From a virus: DNA of 55,639 nt. The notes under the pieces are model-generated. The model did not search any database, was not told where the DNA came from, and saw nothing but the letters and a program-made list of their open reading frames with translations. Positions 17,025 to 26,313 of the stretch are shown here, piece after piece. The position numbers and the translations under genes were made by a program. The stretch lies in IMG/VR virus record IMGVR_UViG_3300042464_000516, positions 1-55,639 of that record; one strand, written 5' to 3'. Position 1 is the stretch's first letter, and the number at the start of each line of letters is the position of its first letter.

Positions 17025-18325
17025 TCCTGCTTGTATCCCTGCCGGATAGCATCTTCAAGTTGAGACTTTGGTAAATTGTATTTCTTTCCATCAGGGCCGA
17101 CGACACGAACCTTATCCGAGCTTGCCGCGCTGCCGCCGCCATTCTCTTTCATCCAATTCTTGTAACGCTCTGTGGCCTCATTCGCCGCAATTCTGGCTTG
17201 CGTCGCCTGCGACTGAGTTTCGGCCAATTCTTCACCGCTAGCTTCGGCTGCCCGTAACTTCAAAAGTAATAAATTAGCAATTTCAATCGAGTCCTCCATT
17301 TCTTTCTGCAATGGTCTCATCTCCCCCTTCTGGAAATCGGTGAACTTGCCGCCAGCAAGAATGCGTGCCGATTCCTTTTTGGCCTCTTGCATTGTTGCCG
17401 CTGCTTTCACGCTGGCTTCTTGTAGCGTTTGCAGCTTCCATTTATCATACTCCCGCTTATCAGTTTCGGATTGTTTTCTAGCGGCAAGGCTCTTATCTTG
17501 CGCTACTACTTTGCCCTCGGCCGAAGTCCCTGCCGCAAGCTCCTTATTTACTGGCGCAACTACAAGTTGGGCAACCTCCTTTCTTGAAAGCGGTCTGCCT
17601 CCATACGCTTGTTGAATAATCCTTCCGCGCTCCCTGTATGCATCTTGAAGCTCCTTGTTGTTCGGATCGCCCATCGCTTGCCCTCTGGCCGAAAACCCGG
17701 CTGGCGGGCTAGTAGGTTCCGCTGCTGTTGCATCAATAAAAAGAGAAGGCTCTGGTTGAACCATAGACGGATCGCCCATATTCGCCGCCGAAGCTCCCCC
17801 TAAAGTATCATCAGAAAAACCGGATACGGGCGTAGTTTTTGTTGGCAATCCTCCGCTAAAATCAATACCCCCTTCGCCCCCACCGCCCCATCGCTGATTA
17901 ATTTCCGCCATACGGAAGTCGTGCAATGAAGCATCTCGTTTTCCCTGTCTTGTATATGATGCCTCGTCGCGCCGATCCGCCCGCTCCTCCTGTCGATCAG
18001 CCTGCCGCATTGCAAATTGCTGATTCTTCCATTGTAGATGTTGCTGGTTGCCCATGCTGACCAAAGCCTGACCTCGCGGGTCTTGCATGGCGAACGGATG
18101 CGCTGCACCCAACTGCATCAACTGTTGCTGGTAGTCCGGTGATTCCGGCGAAATCTGCGAAAGGTTCTGACCGAGACTCTGTAACTCCTTCATCGTGGTT
18201 ACAGCCTTCAATCCGTTCTCGATCATGCCGCCAGCCTGTGCAAGCTGGCCGACAAGACGATCCCCGTAGCGTTCGCCCATTGCGGCAATCGCCATCGGGT
18301 TTCCTTCTGGTATTCCTAGTGGCAT
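17021..18325 (-). CDS. Internal virion (ejection) protein, T7 gp15-like position
   Basis: A 434-residue Gln/Ala/Gly-rich protein with long helical stretches (QWKNQQFAMRQADRQEERAD) and Gly-rich linkers (RWGGGGEGG). Composition and position between a gp14-like membrane-active protein and the giant polyvalent protein suit a T7 gp15-like ejection protein. The C-terminal motif DKVRVVGPDGKKYNLPKSQL may be a small binding element. No sequence signature proves it. Confidence 0.65.
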   Translation of the reverse strand: MPLGIPEGNPMAIAAMGERYGDRLVGQLAQAGGMIENGLKAVTTMKELQSLGQNLSQISPESPDYQQQLMQLGAAHPFAMQDPRGQALVSMGNQQHLQWKNQQFAMRQADRQEERADRRDEASYTRQGKRDASLHDFRMAEINQRWGGGGEGGIDFSGGLPTKTTPVSGFSDDTLGGASAANMGDPSMVQPEPSLFIDATAAEPTSPPAGFSARGQAMGDPNNKELQDAYRERGRIIQQAYGGRPLSRKEVAQLVVAPVNKELAAGTSAEGKVVAQDKSLAARKQSETDKREYDKWKLQTLQEASVKAAATMQEAKKESARILAGGKFTDFQKGEMRPLQKEMEDSIEIANLLLLKLRAAEASGEELAETQSQATQARIAANEATERYKNWMKENGGGSAASSDKVRVVGPDGKKYNLPKSQLEDAIRQGYKQE

Positions 18326-18326
18326 A

Positions 18327-19205
18327 TTATGAGGTTATCTGTTCTCTGGTATTTATGTTATACTGCCTCAAATCAGGGGACGAACTGTTGGCGTTGTTGT
18401 TGTAGTTGTTCTGCATCTGTTGCGCCTGCTGCATCTGTGCATACTGACCCATCAATCCTGCAACTGTGTTGCTTGCGCCTTGCACCATCTGCCCCTGCTG
18501 CAACGACGACTGTTGCTGATTCGCAATCATGCCCATGCCCATCGCGTTCTCGTAGCCCGCATTCAGTTGATTCGTCTGATTGATTGCGTTCGCGTTGAAC
18601 TGCATCCCGTTTAAGGCGAGAGCGGGGTTGAGGAACTGGCTACTTGGATCAAAGAGTCCCGGCATCATGGATGCACCCGCTTTGTTCGTCTCCTGCGCGA
18701 ATTGCGTTCCCCATTTACTTAGGTCGAGTGATGCGAGTCCAAGGTTGCGCAGATTTAATCCGCCCAATGCTGTGCCGCCGCCACCTGCGCCTTGACTCAT
18801 GCCGAACCCGCCTTGGATGCCGCGCTGTGCTGCCGCCCTGCCGATGCTGCCAACTACATCACTTGGTAGCTCACCACGGGCAAAGGATGCAGCGTTGCGC
18901 CCGATGAGTTCCTGATTCTGGCGGAAGTAAGGCTGAAACTTCTCGTAGCCCTTCAACGCCTGATTCTGCTGGAATCGGTTCACCCCGCCAGCAAGCCGCA
19001 TGGTTCTTCCCCAATTCTGCTGATTCTGATCTGTGGCAAACCGACCAGCGTTCATCCAATCCACCAATTCTGGATCGTCCAGCCTACCCTTTTTGGCGAG
19101 TTCAGCCATGCCGGATTGAGCCTCTTTGGATGCCTTGGATGATTCGTTGGCGGCATAGGCTGCGCCCCCTGCTGCGATAACGGCCCCGGCGATAATCGCG
19201 CCCAT
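18327..19205 (-). CDS. Internal virion protein, T7 gp14-like
   Basis: A 292-residue protein. The N-terminal segment IIAGAVIAAGGAAYAAN is hydrophobic, Gly/Ala-rich and able to insert in a membrane, as in gp14-type ejection proteins. It is followed by helices and a Gln/Asn/Met-rich C-terminal half (QQAQQMQNNYNNNANSSS). It is immediately followed by the gp15-like gene. Assignment is from composition and order. Confidence 0.7.
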   Translation of the reverse strand: MGAIIAGAVIAAGGAAYAANESSKASKEAQSGMAELAKKGRLDDPELVDWMNAGRFATDQNQQNWGRTMRLAGGVNRFQQNQALKGYEKFQPYFRQNQELIGRNAASFARGELPSDVVGSIGRAAAQRGIQGGFGMSQGAGGGGTALGGLNLRNLGLASLDLSKWGTQFAQETNKAGASMMPGLFDPSSQFLNPALALNGMQFNANAINQTNQLNAGYENAMGMGMIANQQQSSLQQGQMVQGASNTVAGLMGQYAQMQQAQQMQNNYNNNANSSSPDLRQYNINTREQITS

Positions 19206-19762
19206 TATATTCCCTCCTTCATATTAGTATTTGATTTAATGACTTGATAAAACAGCACCGTCCAAGGCTCGATACGCGCCTGCACGAATAGCGAAGGAGC
19301 GACGATTGCAGGCATCCCAAGTGCCAGCGCAACCGCCGCCGTGTAACACGCTGGATTCGGGAACAGGTTCTTCCCCGAAAGCAGTAAGTTCTCTTGAATC
19401 TTTTCAATCCGATCAACGAGATGCGGTGCTTGTTCTTTCAGCAACTCATGCACCTTCGCAAATGCGGCATCCGGCTCACCCTTGATGAAGCTGTTGCCGA
19501 AACCCGCAACCCTGTCGCCGTTGGTTCTTTCGCCCGTCAGAACCTTGCAAGCCTCAACAATCGGCCCGTGAACCTCGCCAAGCGTTGCGAGTGCAGCGAT
19601 GTAGCCATTGACCACATTGCGACTGCCGAATGCAGCCTGTTGAAGTGCCATCGTGGAACAGTTCTCGCGGAACACGCATTGCGCGTGAGCATGGTAAAGC
19701 GCACCGAGCAGGCGCATTTCGGGTTCAGTGAGTGATTCGTTATTTTCCCAATACTTGTGCAT
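19205..19762 (-). CDS. Citrate-synthase-fold protein, catalytically incomplete
   Basis: A 185-residue protein that reads like the small domain of citrate synthase: LGEVHGPIVEA (His65, the HG motif), VAGFGNSFIKGEPDAAFAKV (the PGFGH-x-VY-x-DPR block) and LFPNPACYTAAVALALGMPA then VQARIEPW (the NVDFYSG and AR-x-x-GW blocks). Only one catalytic residue is kept: the second His of GFGH is Asn90, and the Asp of NVD is Ala138. At about half the enzyme's length it also lacks most of the large domain. Lying in the ejection-protein operon, it is more likely a structural or ligand-binding protein than an enzyme. It overlaps the sulfotransferase-like gene by 23 nt. Confidence 0.7.
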   Translation of the reverse strand: MHKYWENNESLTEPEMRLLGALYHAHAQCVFRENCSTMALQQAAFGSRNVVNGYIAALATLGEVHGPIVEACKVLTGERTNGDRVAGFGNSFIKGEPDAAFAKVHELLKEQAPHLVDRIEKIQENLLLSGKNLFPNPACYTAAVALALGMPAIVAPSLFVQARIEPWTVLFYQVIKSNTNMKEGI

Positions 19763-20273
19763 GAATTATTTCCCTTCTCTGTTCGATGTGCAGCGAGTGC
19801 ATCTTGACCAAATGTTGATCCGGTAAATGTTCTTCGGGGCAAACCCAATTCCACAACTTCCGCATCCCCTTCATTGTAGCAAGCTCTGCAAAGTCTATCA
19901 CCTTCGGCTCCACGAATTGCATGAACTCCCGCGCCTTCTGATTGAGTTGTTCATACCCTTCCTCCATCATATCCTCTGTCACTTGCGCAACCTTCGCCAA
20001 TGACTTCAACGACTGTGCCGGAGAACGGCGAATGTAGATGTAGTTGGCATCAGGCATTCGATGAACCAACTCCTGCCACACCATCAGCGACCCTGGACAC
20101 GCTGCCCCGCTATACTTGTAAGGCTGGCCGAGGATGGATTGAACCACAACATCCGTGCGCCTGTCCTTACGAAGAATCTCATGCTGACAAAACACGTTGC
20201 CGATTGTCAGGAAGCAGGAAGTCCACGCTGTCATCGAGCGAGGCATGGCGAGAATGATAAATGGCTTCTTCAT
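19740..20273 (-). CDS. Sulfotransferase-like P-loop protein
   Basis: A 177-residue protein with the two PAPS-binding elements of sulfotransferases: IILAMPRSMTAWTSCFL (5'-phosphosulfate loop, PRS-x-T-x-W) at residues ~6-22 and YIYIRRSPAQSLKSL (3'-phosphate site, R...S) near residue 80. At 177 aa it is shorter than most cytosolic sulfotransferases (~250-300). Similar short versions occur beside phage tail genes. It might sulfate a tail or host glycan or may be a degenerate structural relative. Confidence 0.7.
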   Translation of the reverse strand: MKKPFIILAMPRSMTAWTSCFLTIGNVFCQHEILRKDRRTDVVVQSILGQPYKYSGAACPGSLMVWQELVHRMPDANYIYIRRSPAQSLKSLAKVAQVTEDMMEEGYEQLNQKAREFMQFVEPKVIDFAELATMKGMRKLWNWVCPEEHLPDQHLVKMHSLHIEQRREIIHAQVLGK

Positions 20274-21241
20274 GACCAGCGTTTGTAGTTTCCGGCGAGT
20301 GACGGGTTGTTGAAGTTGCTGCGAATCTTTACCTGCTTCTCGTTGCTCGCGCTGTCGGCATCGCGCATCTGCGATTTCAGCGATTCCAGCGCAAGGTTCA
20401 TATGCTTCACGTTCGTCTCGTCATCCCGCCTTCGCCATGCCGCAATCGCTGAACACGCCCACCCGATTGCCACTGGATGATTGAACGGAAGAATCTGATC
20501 CACGGAATCAATCTTCACAAATCTTGTTTTGCCGAGGATGCGAACAAGGTTGCAGCCCCACCACATTTGCGGAAGTTGCTTTCTGCGGAACAGCCCTTCC
20601 TCTGTGTCGGGTAGATACGAACAGAAGTTGAACCGTTGCCCGTTGTCGTAGTGCAGTTGAAGCAAGACAGGCCCAGTTGTCTTAGGCTTCTTAAAAAAGG
20701 TTACGTCGAATGCAACGGAATCCATCACCACGGGAAGCGCATCGCGCAACAGCGTCAACGTCTGACGCACAGGAACCCCGTGTTCGTTCGTGATTTCGAT
20801 TATAACCTCTTTCCCTGCATCGGCATCTTCCGTCGCTACCAGCGCAATCCTGATGCCCTGTGTCTTGGGTAGATATTTCGGGATGTAGAAGTCACCGAGA
20901 TCGCGGCACTCGTATGGGGCGCACCCGCCGTAGCTGCCGCCTGTCGCAACCTTGCCGATGAAGAACTCGCTGCGCTGGCGCAATGGCAAGCCGTTGATGC
21001 CGATTTGACGGGCTTCACGGCAATCCTGCGGAAGCGCAAAGCAACCGCTCTCCACTGGAACATACCACTCGAAAAGTGTTCCCTCTGAATCAATGCGCGT
21101 ATGCAGTTCAAAGCAGGCTTTGTTCAGAAACGATAGAACGATTTCAATCCCTTCCGGTGTCGTCGGGCATACGCCGCTGTCGAGCACCATTGGCGCGATG
21201 TCCTCTATGATGTCACGGACTATGGTGCGTTGAGTTTTCAC
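20270..21241 (-). CDS. Tail tubular/adaptor-like structural protein
   Basis: A 323-residue protein with a helical start (RTIVRDIIEDIAPMVLDSGV) and a beta-rich middle (FEWYVPVESGCFALPQDCRE), ending in a helical region with many charged residues. Placement between the nozzle and ejection genes and overlap with the neighbour suit a T7 gp11-like tail tubular or head-tail connector protein. No diagnostic motif was seen. Confidence 0.5.
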   Translation of the reverse strand: MKTQRTIVRDIIEDIAPMVLDSGVCPTTPEGIEIVLSFLNKACFELHTRIDSEGTLFEWYVPVESGCFALPQDCREARQIGINGLPLRQRSEFFIGKVATGGSYGGCAPYECRDLGDFYIPKYLPKTQGIRIALVATEDADAGKEVIIEITNEHGVPVRQTLTLLRDALPVVMDSVAFDVTFFKKPKTTGPVLLQLHYDNGQRFNFCSYLPDTEEGLFRRKQLPQMWWGCNLVRILGKTRFVKIDSVDQILPFNHPVAIGWACSAIAAWRRRDDETNVKHMNLALESLKSQMRDADSASNEKQVKIRSNFNNPSLAGNYKRWS

Positions 21242-21738
21242 GTAGTAAGCGAACGAATCAGGTAGGCGAAGGCAAAGTTTTTACCAGCCGGAATATCCTC
21301 CATTCCGAGCCTGCAAGATGTCGTGGTTCTCGTTCCGGTAATGACACGGAATGTTGGCTTGGAAGCTCCAAGATTTCCTGTGTCTCCGTAGAATGTTCCG
21401 ATCACCATGTAGTTCGTGTCGGGCATTGCTGGCGACCATGAGATTGAAAGCTCATTGAATGTTCCCGTAGCCAACGGAATAGGTTCACCGCTGCTTCTAA
21501 GTTGCGGTTGAACGGCAATCGCCTGCTGTGCGGTAGCGAGGGCAATCGCGGATTGTTCAAGTGCCTGTTGCGCAATGGAGTTTTGTGAACCCGTGTCAAT
21601 TTCGCTGGTAGTAGAATTGACGTTAAAGAACTGCGACATCACCCTGCCGAGTTCATTCAGATCGCCGGGAATACAAGAGAGATCAGGTGGCGCATCCGTC
21701 CATCCAAGAGTCGCTACAATCTGTGTGTTGGTGGGCAT
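21238..21738 (-). CDS. Minor structural protein, 166 aa
   Basis: Starts MPTNTQIVATLGWTDAPPDL. A Gln/Ala helix (IAQQALEQSAIALATAQQAI) follows, then a beta-rich C-terminal half that could be a small immunoglobulin-like or fibronectin-like domain. Part of the tail operon, with a four-base overlap to the adaptor gene. No closer identity. Confidence 0.5.
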   Translation of the reverse strand: MPTNTQIVATLGWTDAPPDLSCIPGDLNELGRVMSQFFNVNSTTSEIDTGSQNSIAQQALEQSAIALATAQQAIAVQPQLRSSGEPIPLATGTFNELSISWSPAMPDTNYMVIGTFYGDTGNLGASKPTFRVITGTRTTTSCRLGMEDIPAGKNFAFAYLIRSLTT

Positions 21739-21770
21739 ATATTCTTTATACGTTGATTTTTAATGAATGT

Positions 21771-24137
21771 CTAGCTTCCGTAATAAGGTTCTACTTCCGG
21801 CCACGTAGGATTTCCGAAAAAGCTGCACCCGATTTGTAGTTGAATCCTCGCGCTGCCTGCTCCCGCATCCGTGTAAATGTTGGTTCCAGTGTCGTAGGTT
21901 CCATCGGGATAATCGTATGACTGGTTGATCACTAAAGTTCCGGTTTCGTCCACTATCCCGCCGACTATCAGCGCATCAGTGAGCACGTTGATCAGTCGAA
22001 TCGGTTGCCCAACTGATCCAAGGTATTCTCCTGCCGCAAAGAACCCGCTGTAATCCACAATATCGCCGGAGACAACGTAGGTATCCGATAGCGTCAGCGT
22101 CTCGCATTCTGGACATTGCAATGTCGCATAGGCGTTGGTTGTAGCCGCCTCCTGCGCCTTCGTGTCGGCATCTTTTTGGCTGATTAGCGAGTTCGCGCTT
22201 CCTTCTGCGATTGCGCAGATTAACGGGAAGTCCGAGCAGCACACACGCGCCGTCCTTGTAGCGACGAATCTTACATCAGGAATCTCAGGAGGATTCGGGA
22301 TTTCATTGTTCTCGCCAACAGGAGCAATCGAGTAGGCGTAGTCACCCTCATTCGGGCAGCAGTCAATCGGGGCGCAGTTGTTGCCCATACACTCCGAAAT
22401 CTGCCCATCAGGGCGAACCTCGAAACGGATGTTCATGCGATCCACCGTGAAGCTGCCGATTGCATTCACCTTTACCTGACAATGATGAAAGTTGTTCGCG
22501 GGCTGGATTGATCCCGGCACACATTTGTTAGAAGGAACCTGTTGCAGATACTTCCGCGCCCATTGCGGTGATGCAGTCAGCGGGCGTTCTGGATTTTCCT
22601 CGCAGGTTTCTCTTGTAGGGCAATCGCATCCGGGGCTTCCCTGATCCACGAAAACCCAGCAAGGCGAACCATCGGGCCGATACTCTACGGTGAAGCTGGA
22701 TGCCCCGCGAATCATTGAAAGCTCAATGACTCCACCGTTAATAATCTTCGGCGCAAATGCGTTGGTGATAGACTCCACATTTCCATACATGGAAGTCGTG
22801 TAACTGCTCTCGATCTTCTTTCGTTGCCCTTCAAATAAATCGTCACCATCCGAAAGCGTGAACTCGTAGAGCCGATTCTTTCCGTCACGATCATACGAAA
22901 ACGCAAAGCAACGGTTGGCGTTGCCGATGTATCCCTGCGCAAATGCCCAGGGTCTTACGCCGCTCCACATCCCGTGCCATGCCGGAGTGCCGTCCCTGCC
23001 AGCGGTGCTCATTGCTTCCGCATCGAACACTACCATGCCGCGACAATATCGGTGCTTCCCAAATGCTGCGTTGTTCGGTGAGCCGATAAGCGGCGACGTT
23101 CCGCACAGCACCATGTTCTGCCAACTCACCATCGGCACGAACTCAAGGTAATCCTTTCTATCGGGTTCCAGCCAGTAATTGACCTCGTTTGATACTGGCG
23201 TTTGATTCCATCGCTGCGAATACTCAATGCGCGAGTTACGGTAGCTCGCAATGCCCGCCTGAGAGCGATAGAACATATCGCCGTTCAGCCCTGCAAATCC
23301 GTGAGACGACGAAAGCCCTGTGCCGATAAGCGCAACCCGCTGCACCGATGTATTGATCCACTGATCTCGTGGTTTGGATAAATCGAGTGACGTAAATCCG
23401 TTGGTGCAACCGATAACTAATTCATTCTGCCCTGTGCCCGTATCGAGAAACGGCATTGCATACATCCCCATGATGTTACCTACAAATACAGGAGTGCCAA
23501 AGCTGCCGCCTTCCGCCCAATACGTTTGCTCGGTGAAGCTGAGAATGTCGTCGGGTCGGGTAAGAGTTGCTCCGTATGCGATGTCGCCAACGTAGATGCT
23601 GTTCTTGCCGTCTGAACTGGCAACCACGAACCTGCCGTGGATGAATGACATGACGCTGCCAATCGGCATCTCGTTCTTGGCGAGATCAGATCGCCTTGGT
23701 GCATTTGTCCCATCCCAAAACAGCGGAGGATGAATCCCATCTTGAATGACGAGCCATTGAAATCCCTGCGCAAACCAAGTGTGCATGAACTGCCGGGAGT
23801 TGCCGTCAAACAACTTCGTCACTACTCCGCGCCTGCCGTTCACTTCAATCGTGTAAATCCTGCCGCCGACACTCGCGATCAGCTTGCTTGTCAGGTATGA
23901 CGGATAGCCGTTGTAGAATGTTGCGCCCTGCCCGTTCGCGCCTTGAAACCATACCCGTTCATCATCGTTTTCAAACTCTAGCTCGATGTTCTGAATTGAC
24001 GGTCTTGCGCGGTTGTAGTCCTCGCGGAAGAATCGGTTGATCGCCTGATGCGCAAAGTTTGCAGGAACGGAATCCGGCGATCCGCCGAATACTCCCTTTA
24101 GCTGCTGATGCCCGTCATAGTGATATGTCGCGGGCAT
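21771..24137 (-). CDS. Tail nozzle-like protein, Cys-rich C-terminus
   Basis: A 788-residue beta-rich protein. Repeated short strands (SVGGRIYTIEVNGRRGVVTK, WLVIQDGIHPPLFWDGTNAP) are those of beta-propeller nozzle proteins such as T7 gp12 or P22 gp10. It would cap the tail tube as the exit channel. The C-terminal third is remarkable: clusters such as GCDCPTRETCEENP and CMGNNCAPIDCCPNEG give about 20 Cys in total, so disulfides or metal sites are likely. The following fibres also have Cys clusters, which may be docking partners. The start is the ATG at 24137, with no Shine-Dalgarno. Confidence 0.72.
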   Translation of the reverse strand: MPATYHYDGHQQLKGVFGGSPDSVPANFAHQAINRFFREDYNRARPSIQNIELEFENDDERVWFQGANGQGATFYNGYPSYLTSKLIASVGGRIYTIEVNGRRGVVTKLFDGNSRQFMHTWFAQGFQWLVIQDGIHPPLFWDGTNAPRRSDLAKNEMPIGSVMSFIHGRFVVASSDGKNSIYVGDIAYGATLTRPDDILSFTEQTYWAEGGSFGTPVFVGNIMGMYAMPFLDTGTGQNELVIGCTNGFTSLDLSKPRDQWINTSVQRVALIGTGLSSSHGFAGLNGDMFYRSQAGIASYRNSRIEYSQRWNQTPVSNEVNYWLEPDRKDYLEFVPMVSWQNMVLCGTSPLIGSPNNAAFGKHRYCRGMVVFDAEAMSTAGRDGTPAWHGMWSGVRPWAFAQGYIGNANRCFAFSYDRDGKNRLYEFTLSDGDDLFEGQRKKIESSYTTSMYGNVESITNAFAPKIINGGVIELSMIRGASSFTVEYRPDGSPCWVFVDQGSPGCDCPTRETCEENPERPLTASPQWARKYLQQVPSNKCVPGSIQPANNFHHCQVKVNAIGSFTVDRMNIRFEVRPDGQISECMGNNCAPIDCCPNEGDYAYSIAPVGENNEIPNPPEIPDVRFVATRTARVCCSDFPLICAIAEGSANSLISQKDADTKAQEAATTNAYATLQCPECETLTLSDTYVVSGDIVDYSGFFAAGEYLGSVGQPIRLINVLTDALIVGGIVDETGTLVINQSYDYPDGTYDTGTNIYTDAGAGSARIQLQIGCSFFGNPTWPEVEPYYGS

Positions 24138-24141
24138 CGGT

Positions 24142-25194
24142 TCACGCCCCTAGTCGGGTGAAGTTGCAGCGGACTTCATACACCTTGGATGCAGCCGTGG
24201 TATTCGATCCGAGAATAAGCTGAATCGTGCTATTGGCGGCAAGCCTGCGCATCTCCTGCCCCCATACGCTTACTATATTCTGATAAGCTCCGCGCTGGCA
24301 GTTGTTGTTTGAAGCGTTGCCGGAATTGACGATAATCCCGTTGACGGAAAGAGAGATGTTCGGCTTGCCGTTGTTGTTGGCCCCGCCAGCGGTATTCGCT
24401 ATCATGCCTCCAAAATCTATCACATACACCCCGGCAACCGCGCATCGTAGTGTATTGGGGTTGTCAATAGTGATCAGCGTTGGCGTAGTGCCGCCAACCG
24501 TAGAACTATCAAACAAACAGCTGCCGATGATCAACGGATTGCCTGATGTGGCAGATGCGTTCGGAGTCACCCCGACACCAGCAGGAGAGGATGCAGTTTC
24601 GTAAAACGAAGCACACTGAGAACCTGTGTCGGCAATCGTGCCTTTTATAACTTCGTTGGAAGCATTTAGCCCAAGAAACTGAGTCAGAGTTCCCGTGGCA
24701 AGCCCCGTTGCCGTTGCTGTCCCCGTAATCTGCAAGTCCGCAATCTGTGCATTCGTGACAACCGTAAGGTCATTCACCACCAGCGGATCAGGAACCGTGG
24801 CGTTCGGCAGCACTTCAAACGTGATCTGCCCTGCTGCATTGGTGCGAGGATACAGGTTAGCAATCGCTGGCCCAGTCAGCGTCCGCATGATGTTGTCGCT
24901 GCCCTGCACAATGAACTGCCCGAAAGTCTGACTTTGGACGGCGGTAACATTTGAAAGCGGAACCACTGGCTCCGTGGTAAAGCTAATCAGCCAGCCGCCG
25001 CTGCCTGTTTCGCGGGCGACGAGATAGCCGCCGTCGCCGGGAAGCAAGCGACGTTCGCAGAACTGGCTATCGAGTCCTAGAACGTGTCGCAGGGATGTGG
25101 CGGAACCGGGATCGGTGCAGGTTCCTTGATATACCGTGTTAGCCGGAGAACAAGGAGAGCAGGAGCAGGGATTAGAAGTGCAGGAGCATGACAT
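24142..25194 (-). CDS. Tail fibre with Cys-rich N-terminus and TNF/C1q-like tip
   Basis: A 350-residue protein. The N-terminus is a Cys ladder, MSCSCTSNPCSCSPC, with six Cys in 26 residues, which could link it to the tail. The central part is repetitive, Thr/Ala-rich (ITGTATATGLATGTLTQFL). The C-terminal ~130 residues (CAVAGVYVIDFGGMIANTAG to VYEVRCNFTRLGA) have the pattern of TNF/C1q-like receptor-binding tips. It follows another fibre with a four-base gap. Confidence 0.7.
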   Translation of the reverse strand: MSCSCTSNPCSCSPCSPANTVYQGTCTDPGSATSLRHVLGLDSQFCERRLLPGDGGYLVARETGSGGWLISFTTEPVVPLSNVTAVQSQTFGQFIVQGSDNIMRTLTGPAIANLYPRTNAAGQITFEVLPNATVPDPLVVNDLTVVTNAQIADLQITGTATATGLATGTLTQFLGLNASNEVIKGTIADTGSQCASFYETASSPAGVGVTPNASATSGNPLIIGSCLFDSSTVGGTTPTLITIDNPNTLRCAVAGVYVIDFGGMIANTAGGANNNGKPNISLSVNGIIVNSGNASNNNCQRGAYQNIVSVWGQEMRRLAANSTIQLILGSNTTAASKVYEVRCNFTRLGA

Positions 25195-25197
25195 AGG

Positions 25198-26253
25198 TTA
25201 CGTGGCTGGTAGTTTAACCGCTTTCAAATCTTCAATGAGTGTGCCGACAATCTGCGCCAGTTGAGGAAGCGTTACGGTTGCGGTGTCGCAGGTTCGTAGG
25301 GTTGCCCCATTCGCAAATGCCGTGTAGCCCGCTTGCGTGTTGCTGGTGCTGATGAAGGTGTTGATGAGCTTGCTGCTTGGATTACCTGCTAAGCCAGAAG
25401 TGGTGATAACGCTGTTTGCTGGAACTGATGCGCTTGATATTTGCAGCAAGGAGCTCAACGAAAGATCAAGAATTGCTCCTGCTCCTATTGCTATCTTCGC
25501 TCCGCTAACAACCGAAATGTAGGAAGTATCCACCCCGTTACCAACGTATAGATTGCTGTTGTTGGACAGGTCTATTTGCCCGCCTGTCATTGTGAAGGTG
25601 GCCGTATTCAACCCTGTCTCAGAAAGCATTTCCCCCCATTCGCCAGCCCCAAGACCCCATGCGTAATACGGCTGTGTGGTATCCGACTGACACCCGAACT
25701 GACCGATGAAATCAGCAACCGCCGCCGCTCGCGCTACCGCATCAGCGAATACCCGTGTCGTGAGTTGCGCGGCATTGACGTAGGCGAGATTCGCGGGAGT
25801 AATTGCAAGGCTTGTTGATGCTCCCGTTAATGCCTCTGCATTTGTGGCAATCTCTATCAGTCCAGAGAAGGTAGTTGTCGCACCGATTGCGGCAAGATTG
25901 CTTGGTGTGAGAATCTTGTTGTCGAGTGCTTTTCCGATTGCCTCTGCATCGGTTGCTGTCTCAAGCACCCCGCGCTGGGTTGTCGTGGCATCGGGTAGAT
26001 CGTCAATAATCTGCTGGATGTTGAACGTGAGCAGGATTGTGTTGTTGCCCGCATCGAGCGTGACGAGAAGGGAGTTGTTGCCGCTGGTGATTCCGCGAAA
26101 GTCAAACTCGTTGCCGTTCTGCGAATCATAAACGCCGATCCCGGTGAGATTGATATTGGCGCAGGTGTATGCTTCAACGGGGTTGTCGGGCAATACGACT
26201 GTGTATTGGCAGTTGCAGCCTTGTGTTGATCCGCAGGTGTTACAGCATGACAT
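25198..26253 (-). CDS. Tail fibre protein with Cys-rich N-terminus
   Basis: A 351-residue protein starting MSCCNTCGSTQGCNC, the same kind of Cys-rich cap as the neighbouring fibre. The motif RGVLETATDAEAIGKALDNK is followed by a near-repeat (SGLIEIATNAEALTGASTSL), the stalk repeat of many tail fibres (GxxxxAT-x-AE). The C-terminal half is beta-rich. No Shine-Dalgarno; the leader is A/C-rich. Receptor specificity cannot be read. Confidence 0.72.
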   Translation of the reverse strand: MSCCNTCGSTQGCNCQYTVVLPDNPVEAYTCANINLTGIGVYDSQNGNEFDFRGITSGNNSLLVTLDAGNNTILLTFNIQQIIDDLPDATTTQRGVLETATDAEAIGKALDNKILTPSNLAAIGATTTFSGLIEIATNAEALTGASTSLAITPANLAYVNAAQLTTRVFADAVARAAAVADFIGQFGCQSDTTQPYYAWGLGAGEWGEMLSETGLNTATFTMTGGQIDLSNNSNLYVGNGVDTSYISVVSGAKIAIGAGAILDLSLSSLLQISSASVPANSVITTSGLAGNPSSKLINTFISTSNTQAGYTAFANGATLRTCDTATVTLPQLAQIVGTLIEDLKAVKLPAT

Positions 26254-26313
26254 GAGCGTGTTTTAGTTGGTTTTTAGAATAAAGCAATCACGGAATATCA
26301 ATGGACATAAGAT

